From JACKNG01 sp040904625 (lineage in GTDB: Bacteria > Pseudomonadota > Gammaproteobacteria > Ga0077536), in the NCBI GenBank assembly GCA_040904625.1, contig JBBDTC010000305.1, positions 1 through 17,637 of the forward strand: a stretch of DNA of 17,637 nucleotides. Direction: 5' to 3'. Each line of letters starts with the position of its first letter. Within the stretch, counting starts at the first letter, position 1. Positions 8,011 to 14,925 of this stretch are shown here, piece after piece. The notes under the pieces are model-generated. The model was given only the letters and a program-made list of their open reading frames with translations. It ran no database searches and was not told the origin of the DNA. The position numbers and the translations under genes are program-made.

Positions 8011-8357
8011 GCGGCGTCATCCATTGATTGTGTGCAGGACAGGGAGGACGTCTTCTCGTCCGTTACGATGACGCAGGCGAGGTTGCCACGGTCGTCTTCG
8101 ATCGCTCGCTGTCATCGCAGGCGTTGTCAATTTCGATAACACCCAATCCTGACGCAAATCAAAGTCCAGCGAAAGCCTGTCCGCGGGCATCTAACCGGCC
8201 CGGGTCACGCACTTCACGGAAGCCATTCGAGCACGGCCGCTCGCGCTGAGCGCGATCCGTCCCTGTAACACTTTGACACACCCTCGGTCGAGCGCGGGAC
8301 CCACGCGCTTGCACCGAACCGCGGCCAGCGGTGTGCGCTGCGAATGACGGGTTCCCG
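8011..8357. other. Intergenic region between the receiver-EAL and monooxygenase genes (347 bp)
   Basis: I see no convincing gene here; the short open frames have arginine- and proline-rich translations without family character. The 8125-8165 part is less GC-rich than its surroundings and holds a weak promoter-like pair for the leftward regulator gene. A TTGACA hexamer at 8273-8278 on the plus strand has no gene downstream in that direction. The right end carries the hairpin at the monooxygenase stop codon. Confidence 0.5.
8133..8162 (-). promoter_or_regulatory. Weak candidate promoter for the receiver-EAL gene
   Basis: On the minus strand, TTGATT (8162-8157) is followed after 18 bp by TATCGA (8138-8133). 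Each hexamer is an incomplete consensus match. This is the most promoter-like pair in the locally AT-richer stretch upstream of the regulator gene, and it would give a leader of roughly 115 nt. Confidence 0.25.
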
Positions 8358-8360
8358 TCA
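8345..8360. terminator. Hairpin overlapping the monooxygenase stop codon
   Basis: TGACGGG (8345-8351) pairs with CCCGTCA (8354-8360) around two bases, giving a 7-bp stem (6 bp with a realistic tetraloop). On the minus strand the gene's TGA stop (8360-8358) is the first codon of the hairpin. No T-tract follows, so this may be a 3'-end stem or factor-dependent terminator element and not a classical intrinsic terminator. Confidence 0.3.
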
Positions 8361-9860
8361 CGCCGCCGAGCGGGTCGGGCGGGCCGCAGCGGCAGCGCGC
8401 GGCGGTTCCTCGAACACCAGCACACCATCGGCGATCGGCGCTTTACGGATGTTTTCGCGGTCGAGAAGATAGTTCTGGGTGTTGCGCCAGGGATCGTGAT
8501 CGCCCTGCCTGGGGAACAGGTGGATCGCCCGGCGCATGTAACCGGGAGAAAAATCGTCGATCAGATGATAGGCGGGCATATCCCGATCGGATTCGCGGAG
8601 CTGCGGCGTGCATACGCTGACTCCGGCGTCATCCATATGATTCAGCAAACGACAGACGTACTCCGCAACGAGTTCCGAACGCAGCGTCCACGAAGCGTTG
8701 ATATAACCGAGCGTGTAGACCAGATTCGGCACCCCCGAGAACATCATGCCCTTATAGGACCAGGTCGACGGGAAATCGACCGGTTCACCGTCGACGCTGA
8801 AAGCGGCGCCGCCGAGTACGACCAGCTCGAGGCCGGTGGCGGTGACGATGATGTCGGCATCGAGCCTCGCTCCCGATTCCAGCATGATGCCGTCGGGCGT
8901 GAACGCTGCGACCGTATCGGTGACGACGTCTGCTTTGCCCGCACGTATGGCCTTGAACAAATCGGCGTCCGGCACCAGGCACAGACGCTGATCCCAGGGC
9001 TTGTAGTTCGGCGTGAAATGGGTGTCGATGTCGTAATCCGGTCCCAGCTGCTTGCGCACCATACCGAGCAGCTTGCGCTTGACCTTGTCCGGGTTGATGC
9101 GCGTTTGCCGGTAGACGTAGCGTTGAAACTGGATGTTCTTCCACCGAATCAGACGGTAGGCCAACTGTTCGGGCAGCAGCTTGCGCAACAGGTGCGCGAT
9201 CTTGTCCTCGGCCGGCATGGAGACGACGTAGGTCGGCGAGCGCTGCAGCATGGTGACTTTGGCCGCGCTGCGCGCCATCGCCGGTACCAGGGTCATCGCA
9301 GTCGCACCGCTGCCGATGATGACCACGCGCTTGCCGGCGTAGTCGAGATCCTCCGGCCACTGCTGCGGATGAACGACCTGCCCCTGGAAAGCCTCGATGC
9401 CGGGGAAATCGGGGCTGTGGCCTTTGTCGTAGTTGTAGTAGCCGCTGCATACGAAAAGAAACGTGCAGGCGAAATCGACCTGCTCGGCGCTGTCACCGCG
9501 CACGGTCGTGACCGTCCAGCGCGCGTCGGCGCTAGACCACCCTGCGGCCACCATGCGATGGTTCAAACGGATGTGGCGTTCGAGCCCGCGCTCGGCTGCG
9601 GCTTCCTCGATGTAATTCAGTATCGACGGGCCATCGGCAATGGCCTTGGGTTCGCGCCACGGTTTGGAGTCGTAGCCCATGGTGTACATGTCGCTGTCTG
9701 AGCGGATGCCCGGATAGCGAAACAAATCCCAGGTACCGCCGATGCGATCGCGCGCCTCCAGGATGGCGAAAGTCTTGCCCGGACACTGGTCCTGGAGCCG
9801 GCGCACGGCGCCGATCCCGGACAACCCGGCACCGACGATGATGACGTCTACGTGTTCCAT
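8358..9860 (-). CDS. EthA-like flavin-containing monooxygenase (Baeyer-Villiger type)
   Basis: A 500-residue class B flavoprotein monooxygenase using FAD and NADPH to insert oxygen into ketones or oxidise sulfur or nitrogen. An N-terminal FAD loop GAGLSG (10-15) is followed by GGTWDLFRYPGIRSDSDMYT. The Baeyer-Villiger fingerprint FxGxxxHxxxWP is intact (F158, G160, H164, W168, P169). A second Rossmann motif IIGSGATAMT for NADPH starts at about 181. By recall, the sequence tracks mycobacterial EthA closely along its whole length, including LQRSPTY, PWDQRLCLVP, ATGL, YKGMM and NASWTLR; EthA is about 489 residues. The C-terminal tail is Ala/Arg-rich and unlike EthA. The start is well supported: AGGGAG (9872-9867) lies 6 nt upstream of the ATG. 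The natural substrate is unknown, with long-chain or cyclic ketones plausible. It is divergent from deaD. Confidence 0.92.
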   Translation of the reverse strand: MEHVDVIIVGAGLSGIGAVRRLQDQCPGKTFAILEARDRIGGTWDLFRYPGIRSDSDMYTMGYDSKPWREPKAIADGPSILNYIEEAAAERGLERHIRLNHRMVAAGWSSADARWTVTTVRGDSAEQVDFACTFLFVCSGYYNYDKGHSPDFPGIEAFQGQVVHPQQWPEDLDYAGKRVVIIGSGATAMTLVPAMARSAAKVTMLQRSPTYVVSMPAEDKIAHLLRKLLPEQLAYRLIRWKNIQFQRYVYRQTRINPDKVKRKLLGMVRKQLGPDYDIDTHFTPNYKPWDQRLCLVPDADLFKAIRAGKADVVTDTVAAFTPDGIMLESGARLDADIIVTATGLELVVLGGAAFSVDGEPVDFPSTWSYKGMMFSGVPNLVYTLGYINASWTLRSELVAEYVCRLLNHMDDAGVSVCTPQLRESDRDMPAYHLIDDFSPGYMRRAIHLFPRQGDHDPWRNTQNYLLDRENIRKAPIADGVLVFEEPPRAAAAARPTRSAA

Positions 9861-9894
9861 GCTCTACTCCCTGGCGGACAGGACACCGCCTCCC

Positions 9895-9925
9895 AGTATA
9901 GGAGAGCTGCACCCCGGATCGTCAG
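9895..9925 (-). promoter_or_regulatory. Candidate promoter for the monooxygenase gene
   Basis: On the minus strand TATACT (9900-9895) is a good -10 match, 34 bp upstream of the ATG. The best -35-like hexamer, CTGACG (9925-9920), is at a long 19-bp spacing, so the -35 is uncertain. Transcription from about 9888 would give a short leader containing the AGGGAG ribosome-binding site. Confidence 0.4.
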
Positions 9926-9941
9926 GACGCAGTCGACAACA

Positions 9942-9975
9942 CTGACGAAACCCCCGCAGGCGCCTATAATGCGCC
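9942..9975 (+). promoter_or_regulatory. Promoter of the deaD helicase gene with GC-rich discriminator
   Basis: CTGACG (-35, 9942-9947) is separated by 17 bp from a perfect TATAAT (-10, 9965-9970). The -10 is flanked by a 5-bp inverted repeat, GGCGC (9959-9963) and GCGCC (9971-9975). The stretch between -10 and the expected start, near 9977, is entirely G/C. A ribosome-binding site AAGGG (10008-10012) lies 6 nt before the ATG. This is the best promoter in the window. Confidence 0.6.
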
Positions 9976-10018
9976 GCCCCGGCTCCGACCCGCCGCCTCT
10001 CCACCGCAAGGGTGCCCC

Positions 10019-12046
10019 ATGTCCGCTGACCCCGTATTAGCTTCGAATTTCAACGATTTCGGCCTGCCCGCAGCCATTGTGCAGGCGCTGGCGGATGTCG
10101 GCTACGAAACGCCGACCGCCATTCAGGCCGAGACCATCCCCGTGCTACAGGCCGGGCGCGATCTGATCGGCCAGGCCCAGACCGGCACCGGCAAGACGGC
10201 GGCGTTCGCCTTGCCCATCCTGCAGGGGATCTCGCTCGGTCAAGCGGGCCCGCAGGCATTGATACTCGCACCGACCCGTGAACTCGCCATCCAGGTGGCC
10301 GAGGCTTTCCAGCGTTATGCCAGCCACATGAAGGGCTTCCATGTGCTGCCGATCTATGGCGGGCAGGACTACGGCGTGCAGCTGCGCGCCCTGAAGCGCG
10401 GCGTGCACATCGTCGTCGGCACGCCGGGGCGGGTCATGGACCACATGCGCCGGGCCACGCTCAGACTCGATAGTCTCAAGTACGTCGTCCTCGATGAGGC
10501 CGATGAGATGCTGCGCATGGGATTCATCGACGACATCGAATGGATCCTCGAACAGACCCCGCCGGCACGCCAGACCGCGCTGTTCTCGGCCACCATGCCG
10601 ACGCCGATCCGCAAGATTGCCGAGCGCTATCTGCGCGACCCTGCCCAGATCAGCATCCGCATGCAGACGACGACGGCCGCAACCATACGCCAGCGCTACT
10701 GCACCGTGAGCGGCGGCCACAAGCTCGACGCCCTGACCCGCATCCTCGAAGGCGAGAATATCGAGGGCGTGCTCATTTTCGTCCGCACGCGCATCGCCAC
10801 CGAAGAGCTCGCCGGGCGACTCACCGCGCGCGGTTTTGCCTGCGCCGCCATCAACGGCGACCTGCCGCAGAAAATGCGCGAACGTACCATCGAGAACCTC
10901 AAGCAGGGCACGCTCGACATCCTCGTCGCCACCGACGTCGCTGCGCGCGGCCTCGATGTCGAACGTGTCAGTCACGTCATCAACTTCGACATTCCCTATG
11001 ACCCGGAAGTCTACGTCCACCGCATCGGACGAACGGGGCGCGCCGGCCGCCACGGCGACGCCATCCTGTTCGTCGCGCCGCGCGAACAACGCATGCTGAA
11101 GCTCATCGAGCGCGCCACCAACCAACCCATCGAACGCATGGAAGTGCCGTCGGCGGAGATCATCAATGACAAGCGCCTGGCCCGCTTCATGCAATCGATC
11201 AGCGATACGCTCGATGCCGGGGACCTGGAGATCTACGTCGATCTGGTCACCCGCTACCAGCGCGATCACGACGGCGATCCGCTGCTGATCGCCGCCGCTC
11301 TGGCCAAGCTGGTGCAGGGTGACGAACCCCTGCTCATGGCACCCGGACCGCGCGAGCGCGAACCGCGGCGCAGCGAACATGCGCGCGGCTGGGGTGCACG
11401 GGACGAGCCGCAGCCGCGCGAACGGCGCCCACGTGAACGCGAACCTCTGCATTACGAGTCGACCGGCGACCATGGCCCGCGCCCGCCCGCCGGTTGGCAC
11501 GAACGACCCGCCGCAGGCGACGCGATAACGGACCCTCGCGTACCGGCCGATGGCGAGCAGCCGCCGCGGCGCGGTGCGCAGCGCGAACCTTTCCCGCGTG
11601 CCGAACACCGCGCGGCGCCGTCCTATGGCGCCGATCCTGGCCAGCGGGACGATGCGCGCGGCGAACTGCACCTGCGCCAGCACCGTGCGCCCGCCGGAAT
11701 GGAAACCTATCGTCTCGAAGTCGGCCATGAGCATGGTGTGAAGCCCGGCAATATCGTCGGCGCCATCGCGGGCGAAACCGGACTCGATGCGCGCGAGATC
11801 GGCCGCATCAACATCAACGGCGATCACAGCACGGTCGACCTGCCCAGCGGCATGCCGAAAGAGATCTTCCAGGTGCTGAAGAAAGTCTGGGTCTCCGGTC
11901 AGCAGCTGCGTATCTCGCGCCTCGACGAGGCCCGCGGCGGCCCCTCGCGCCCCCGTGATCGCGCGCCCGGCGGCCCACCACGCTTCAAGGACCGGCATCG
12001 CGACCGCAAGAACAAGGGCGCCCCGAAGCGCCGCGGGCGCGACTGA
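10019..12046 (+). CDS. deaD: DEAD-box ATP-dependent RNA helicase, DeaD/CsdA type
   Basis: A 675-residue RNA helicase that unwinds structured RNA and, in this family, helps ribosome assembly and RNA decay. Canonical motifs are in order: Q-motif region (FNDFGLP to about 36), Walker A AQTGTGKT (53-60), PTRELA (85-90), TPGR (135-138), DEAD (159-162), SAT (190-192), and in domain 2 ATDVAARGLD (304-313) and HRIGRTGRAGR (334-344). The C-terminal region about 562-636 (METYRLEVG, INGDHSTVDLP) matches the DbpA/CsdA RNA-binding domain and is followed by a basic tail. A low-complexity linker of about 120 residues rich in Arg, Glu and Pro (440-560) separates core and RNA-binding domain and makes the protein longer than E. 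coli CsdA (629). The ATG has AAGGG 6 nt upstream. Cold-shock control is typical of homologues, but no cold-shock leader element is recognisable here. Confidence 0.96.
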   Translation: MSADPVLASNFNDFGLPAAIVQALADVGYETPTAIQAETIPVLQAGRDLIGQAQTGTGKTAAFALPILQGISLGQAGPQALILAPTRELAIQVAEAFQRYASHMKGFHVLPIYGGQDYGVQLRALKRGVHIVVGTPGRVMDHMRRATLRLDSLKYVVLDEADEMLRMGFIDDIEWILEQTPPARQTALFSATMPTPIRKIAERYLRDPAQISIRMQTTTAATIRQRYCTVSGGHKLDALTRILEGENIEGVLIFVRTRIATEELAGRLTARGFACAAINGDLPQKMRERTIENLKQGTLDILVATDVAARGLDVERVSHVINFDIPYDPEVYVHRIGRTGRAGRHGDAILFVAPREQRMLKLIERATNQPIERMEVPSAEIINDKRLARFMQSISDTLDAGDLEIYVDLVTRYQRDHDGDPLLIAAALAKLVQGDEPLLMAPGPREREPRRSEHARGWGARDEPQPRERRPREREPLHYESTGDHGPRPPAGWHERPAAGDAITDPRVPADGEQPPRRGAQREPFPRAEHRAAPSYGADPGQRDDARGELHLRQHRAPAGMETYRLEVGHEHGVKPGNIVGAIAGETGLDAREIGRININGDHSTVDLPSGMPKEIFQVLKKVWVSGQQLRISRLDEARGGPSRPRDRAPGGPPRFKDRHRDRKNKGAPKRRGRD

Positions 12047-12090
12047 GAAGGATCGCGCCAACCCGACCCTTGGACGGTGCTTGCTCCAGC

Positions 12091-12615
12091 ATGACTGACG
12101 ACGTCGCACGGCTGGGCCCGGCCGACGCTGTGTTGGCAACGGCAGTCCGTGGCGAGCTGCGCAGATACGGTCTGGTGCTGCATTACGTGGCACCGGCCGT
12201 GGCGATCCCCGGCAGCTACTGGGGCGGATGCGAGGCCGGCCTGCGCCGCAACCTCCTGCTGGTACGCACGGATACACCGGTGCATTCGGCGCTGCACGAA
12301 GCCTGTCATTCCATCTGTATGGAACCGGCGCGCCGCCGCGTGCTCGACACCGACGCCGGCGGCGACGATCTCGAGGAGTGTGCGGTGTGCTACCTGTCCA
12401 TCTGCCTGGCGGCCGACCTGCCCGGATTCGGACGGCCCCGAATGCTCGCCGACATGGATACCTGGGGCTATTCCTTCCGCCTCGGCTCGGCCCGCATGTG
12501 GTTCGAACGCGATGCCACGGATGCGCACGACTGGCTCTCGCGCCGCGCCATGATCGATCCGGAGGGGCGGCCGACCGGTCGTTGTGCAGACGCCCCGACC
12601 GCGCTCACGCCTTGA
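12091..12615 (+). CDS. Conserved hypothetical protein with an HExxH metal-binding motif
   Basis: A 174-residue protein without signal peptide or membrane segment. HEACH at 69-73 matches the HExxH zinc motif, and an acidic pair E95-E96 about 22 residues after it could supply a third ligand, as in gluzincins. The region between them (SICMEPARR..LDTDAGGDD) and the cysteines C72, C77, C97 and C100 look specific, not random. Regions such as SYWGGCEAGL and LADMDTWGYSFRLGSARMWFE suggest a folded globular protein. I cannot name the family; it may be a small metallopeptidase or a metal protein that is not a protease. ATG 12091 gives the most natural start; an in-frame TTG lies at 12070, and neither has a strong SD. 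It follows deaD by 44 bp in the same direction and may be cotranscribed with it. Confidence 0.75.
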   Translation: MTDDVARLGPADAVLATAVRGELRRYGLVLHYVAPAVAIPGSYWGGCEAGLRRNLLLVRTDTPVHSALHEACHSICMEPARRRVLDTDAGGDDLEECAVCYLSICLAADLPGFGRPRMLADMDTWGYSFRLGSARMWFERDATDAHDWLSRRAMIDPEGRPTGRCADAPTALTP

Positions 12616-12700
12616 GCGAGCCCGTCGGCACGCCATACCACGCGTGCCGCATGCGCCCTCTGCCACACCACCGGAGCGGCGCCGTTTGCGGCAACCACGG

Positions 12701-12709
12701 TGCTATCAT
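12701..12709 (+). promoter_or_regulatory. Extended -10 promoter for the CoA-transferase gene
   Basis: TGCTATCAT is an extended -10 element (TGn plus TATCAT at 12704-12709). No good -35 is visible at 16-18 bp, which extended -10 promoters can tolerate. Initiation near 12716 would leave a leader of about 20 nt containing the GGAG ribosome-binding site at 12725-12728. Confidence 0.4.
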
Positions 12710-12735
12710 CCGGCGCGCCCAAGCGGAGTATGTCG

Positions 12736-13896
12736 ATGAAACTGGAAGGTATACGCGTCCTCGATCTGTCCTTGTTCCTGCCCGGACCGGTCATGACGCA
12801 GATGATGGCCGACCATGGCGCCGAGGTGATCAAGCTCGAGCCCCTGGGGGGCGAACCCAATCGCGAGATCGGCCCCAAACGGGACGGGCTGAGCGTCTAT
12901 TACGCCAACACCCACCGTAACAAGCGCAGCATCCAGCTCAATCTGAAAACCGCTGCCGGCCGCGCCGCAGCTCTCGATCTCGCCGCCAGCGCCGACGTCA
13001 TGATCGAGGCTTTCCGGCCCGGCGTCGCGGCGCGTCTCGGTGTCGGTTACGAGGCGATCGCGGCAGTGAATCCGGGCATCGTCTACTGCTCCATGTCGGC
13101 CTGGGGGCAGGACGGGCCGTACGTCCACAAACCGGCCCACGACCTCGCCACCGAAGCCATGGCCGGCATCCTCAGCATCAATCGCGGCCAGGATGGACAG
13201 CCCGCCATTCCCGGCATCCCGGGCGCCGACATGCTGTCGTCGATGATGAGCTTGAGCGCGGTATTGATGGCTCTCCTGCGGCGCACGGAAACCGGTCGCG
13301 GTGACTATATCGATATCGCCATGGCTGACAGCCTGGTCGCGGGCCTGGCCAATAATCTCGGCAGCGTGTTCGCCGACAAACAGCCGCCTGTCGTCGATCA
13401 CGAACGCGCACTCGGCGGCTATGCCATGTATCAAATCTACGAGACCAGAGACCGGCGCCACGTCGTCCTCGGCGGCTCAGAGCTGCATTTCGCGAAGGCC
13501 GTGCTGGACAAGCTCGGCCGCCCGGATCTGCTCGAACTGTGCAAACCGCCGCCGGGCCCGCGGCAGGATCCGGTCAAGGCCTACCTGAAAGAGACCTTCC
13601 TCACCCGTACGCAAGCGGAATGGGTGGAATACTTTGCCGACGTCGACTGCGCCTTCGCGCCGGTCAAAGACCTGCGCGAAGCCGCCGACGACCCGCAGTT
13701 GCGCCATCGCCAGATGTTCGTCGAAGACAGCCGTGGCTGGGAACACCTCGGCACGCCGCTCAAATTCCGCCACGAACCGGGCGGCTTGAAGTTCGAGTTC
13801 GCCAGCCGCGCGGGCCAGCACACCGAAGAAATCCTGCGCGAACTCGGCCGCTCGCCTGAAGACATCGAGGCCATGAAACAAAGCGGCGTATTCTGA
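12736..13896 (+). CDS. Family III CoA-transferase (CaiB/BaiF type)
   Basis: A 386-residue protein of the CaiB/BaiF/formyl-CoA transferase family, which moves CoA between carboxylic acids through an aspartyl-CoA thioester; some relatives are acyl-CoA racemases. The opening LEGIRVLDLSLFLPGP, the Rossmann-like GAEVIKLEP (29-37), RNKRSIQLNL (61-70) and GIVYCSMSAWGQDGP (114-128) are typical. The expected catalytic Asp is D165, in PGADMLSSMM, followed by the helix seen in the family. Length is normal. ATG 12736 is chosen because GGAG (12725-12728) sits 7 nt upstream; the ATG at 12730 is only 1 nt from it. Its own extended -10 promoter precedes it, so it may be independent of deaD. The acid it activates cannot be told from sequence; fatty, bile-acid-like or aromatic acids are all possible. 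Confidence 0.92.
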   Translation: MKLEGIRVLDLSLFLPGPVMTQMMADHGAEVIKLEPLGGEPNREIGPKRDGLSVYYANTHRNKRSIQLNLKTAAGRAAALDLAASADVMIEAFRPGVAARLGVGYEAIAAVNPGIVYCSMSAWGQDGPYVHKPAHDLATEAMAGILSINRGQDGQPAIPGIPGADMLSSMMSLSAVLMALLRRTETGRGDYIDIAMADSLVAGLANNLGSVFADKQPPVVDHERALGGYAMYQIYETRDRRHVVLGGSELHFAKAVLDKLGRPDLLELCKPPPGPRQDPVKAYLKETFLTRTQAEWVEYFADVDCAFAPVKDLREAADDPQLRHRQMFVEDSRGWEHLGTPLKFRHEPGGLKFEFASRAGQHTEEILRELGRSPEDIEAMKQSGVF

Positions 13897-13918
13897 GCGG
13901 AGCAATACACCGCCACTC

Positions 13919-13980
13919 CCCCTGACCCTGTCGAAGAGCCCCACACTTCCGTTCACCCTGAGAGAGCCTTGTCGAAGGGC
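13919..13980. repeat. Two degenerate REP-like units between convergent genes
   Basis: Two same-direction units share the pattern CCCTGA ... TGTCGAAG: 13920-13936 and 13956-13976, the second preceded by CCGTTCA (13949-13955). The second can fold weakly (CCCT 13956-13959 with AGGG 13976-13979). They resemble the common extragenic repeat with core TGAGCCTGTCGAA, and the reverse complement of the 1341-1354 loop region shares it (TGAGCCCGTCGAA). The units sit after the CoA-transferase stop. Confidence 0.5.
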
Positions 13981-14001
13981 GTGGTCGCGATGCCGGCCTG
14001 A

Positions 14002-14017
14002 CGGGTGCCGGCACCCG
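14002..14017. terminator. Perfect 16-bp palindrome at the convergent gene end
   Basis: CGGGTGCCGGCACCCG is a perfect palindrome that can form a strong GC hairpin in RNA from either strand. It lies 8 bp beyond the SDR stop on the minus strand and about 105 bp after the CoA-transferase stop. No T-tract follows on either side, so a bidirectional 3'-end stem is more likely than a classical intrinsic terminator. A protein-binding site is the alternative. Confidence 0.4.
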
Positions 14018-14024
14018 CCCAAGC

Positions 14025-14795
14025 TCAATATTGAATACGCCGCGTAAAGCCGCCGTCGACCACCACGTTCGTCCCGGTGATGAAGCTCGCCGCCGGGCTC
14101 GCGACGAAGGCCACCGCATTGGCGACTTCATCCGGCCGGCCCATGCGTCCCATCGGATTCTGTGCCAGGGCAGCTTCATAGGTGGCTGGCTGCTCCCGCT
14201 TGCGCTGGCCCCAGACGCCATCGTCGAAATAGATCGTGCCCGGCGACACCGTATTGACGCGGATGTTCTTGGGCGCCATCACTGTGGCCAGATTGGACAT
14301 GTAATTGATCACCGCCGCCTTGACCGCGTTGTAGGGGCGCGGGCCGCCGAAAGCCTCGAGGGCCGCGGTGGACGCGATCGCGACAATCGACGCGGCTTGC
14401 GACTGCTCCAGGTACGGCATCGCCGCTTCGACGGTGCGCACGGTGCCGAGTACGTCGATTTCCATGCCGAGCCGCCAGGTCGCTTCGTCCGGCGTGCCGC
14501 CAAGCGCACTCACATTGGCGACGACGATGTCGATCCCGCCGAGTTGGGCGGCCGTAGTATCGATCCATTGCGCGAGCGCCTGCGTATCGGCGACATCGGC
14601 CACGCCGCCCGTGACGACGCTCCCGGCAGGCGCCTTTTTCTGCAGCGCCGCCACGGCCGCATCGACTTCGGCCCCATGGCGTGCGCAGATGCCCAGCGCA
14701 CAACCCTCTGCGACCAGACGTTCGGCGATCGCGCGACCGATTCCGCGCGAGCCGCCAGTGACTATGGCGCGTTTACCTGCGAGTCCCAAATCCAT
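14025..14795 (-). CDS. Classical short-chain dehydrogenase/reductase
   Basis: A 256-residue cytosolic SDR of FabG-like build, an NAD(P)-dependent alcohol/ketone oxidoreductase. The nucleotide loop TGGSRGIG (13-20) is present, along with ADVAD (66-70). The usual NNAG is replaced by VANVSA (92-97). Catalytic residues are S142 (IASTAA), Y155 and K159 (YNAVK), followed by IRVNTVSPGTI (178-188) and the C-terminal ITGTNVVVDGGF. Basic residues about 38-39 (ARH) after the second strand suggest NADP(H) preference, which is inference. ATG 14795 is preferred over ATG 14828: AGAGG lies 8 nt upstream, and homologues begin with LAGKRAIVTGG close to the N-terminus. It is transcribed away from the aldo-keto reductase across a shared 130-bp region. 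The substrate is unknown. Confidence 0.92.
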   Translation of the reverse strand: MDLGLAGKRAIVTGGSRGIGRAIAERLVAEGCALGICARHGAEVDAAVAALQKKAPAGSVVTGGVADVADTQALAQWIDTTAAQLGGIDIVVANVSALGGTPDEATWRLGMEIDVLGTVRTVEAAMPYLEQSQAASIVAIASTAALEAFGGPRPYNAVKAAVINYMSNLATVMAPKNIRVNTVSPGTIYFDDGVWGQRKREQPATYEAALAQNPMGRMGRPDEVANAVAFVASPAASFITGTNVVVDGGFTRRIQY

Positions 14796-14846
14796 ACTGC
14801 TGCCTCTGTTGAATGCCCAAGAGCGCATTATGAATGCGAAGCGTCG

Positions 14847-14875
14847 ACTATAAGAGCCTGGGCCAGCCGCGTCGA
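14847..14875 (-). promoter_or_regulatory. Candidate promoter for the SDR gene
   Basis: On the minus strand TCGACG (-35, 14875-14870) is separated by exactly 17 bp from TATAGT (-10, 14852-14847). Initiation near 14840 gives a leader of about 45 nt to the ATG at 14795. A second -10-like CATAAT occurs at 14832-14827 without a fitting -35. Confidence 0.4.
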
Positions 14876-14886
14876 GGCGAGCGCAA

Positions 14887-14895
14887 TGTTATAGT
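14887..14895 (+). promoter_or_regulatory. Extended -10 promoter for the aldo-keto reductase gene
   Basis: TGTTATAGT is a TGn-extended -10 (TATAGT at 14890-14895), with no clear -35. Initiation near 14902 leaves about 24 nt before the ATG at 14926, containing the GGGGAGGGG ribosome-binding stretch. It lies 12 bp from the -35 of the divergent SDR promoter, so the two polymerase sites must overlap. Confidence 0.45.
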
Positions 14896-14925
14896 CCGGT
14901 CGGTTCGTAGATGCGGGGAGGGGCG

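Noticed and set aside
6703..8139. A 478-codon plus-strand open frame opposite the receiver-EAL gene
   Set aside because: The minus strand holds the conserved receiver and EAL motifs. The antisense translation has no family character.
8028..8249. A 73-codon plus-strand frame in the gap between the regulator and monooxygenase genes
   Set aside because: The translation is Ser/Arg/Pro-rich without structure-like pattern, and there is no usable ribosome-binding site.
8273..8278. Perfect TTGACA hexamer on the plus strand
   Set aside because: No -10 lies at suitable spacing and no plus-strand gene follows before deaD; the downstream DNA encodes the monooxygenase on the opposite strand.
8331..9701. 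A 456-codon plus-strand open frame opposite the monooxygenase
   Set aside because: The minus strand carries the full EthA-like sequence, while the antisense frame starts before the gene end and shows no domain.
10145..12277. A 710-codon open frame on the minus strand opposite deaD and the HExxH gene
   Set aside because: The plus strand encodes a clear helicase with all motifs. The antisense frame has no recognisable family and is the usual by-product of GC-rich third positions.
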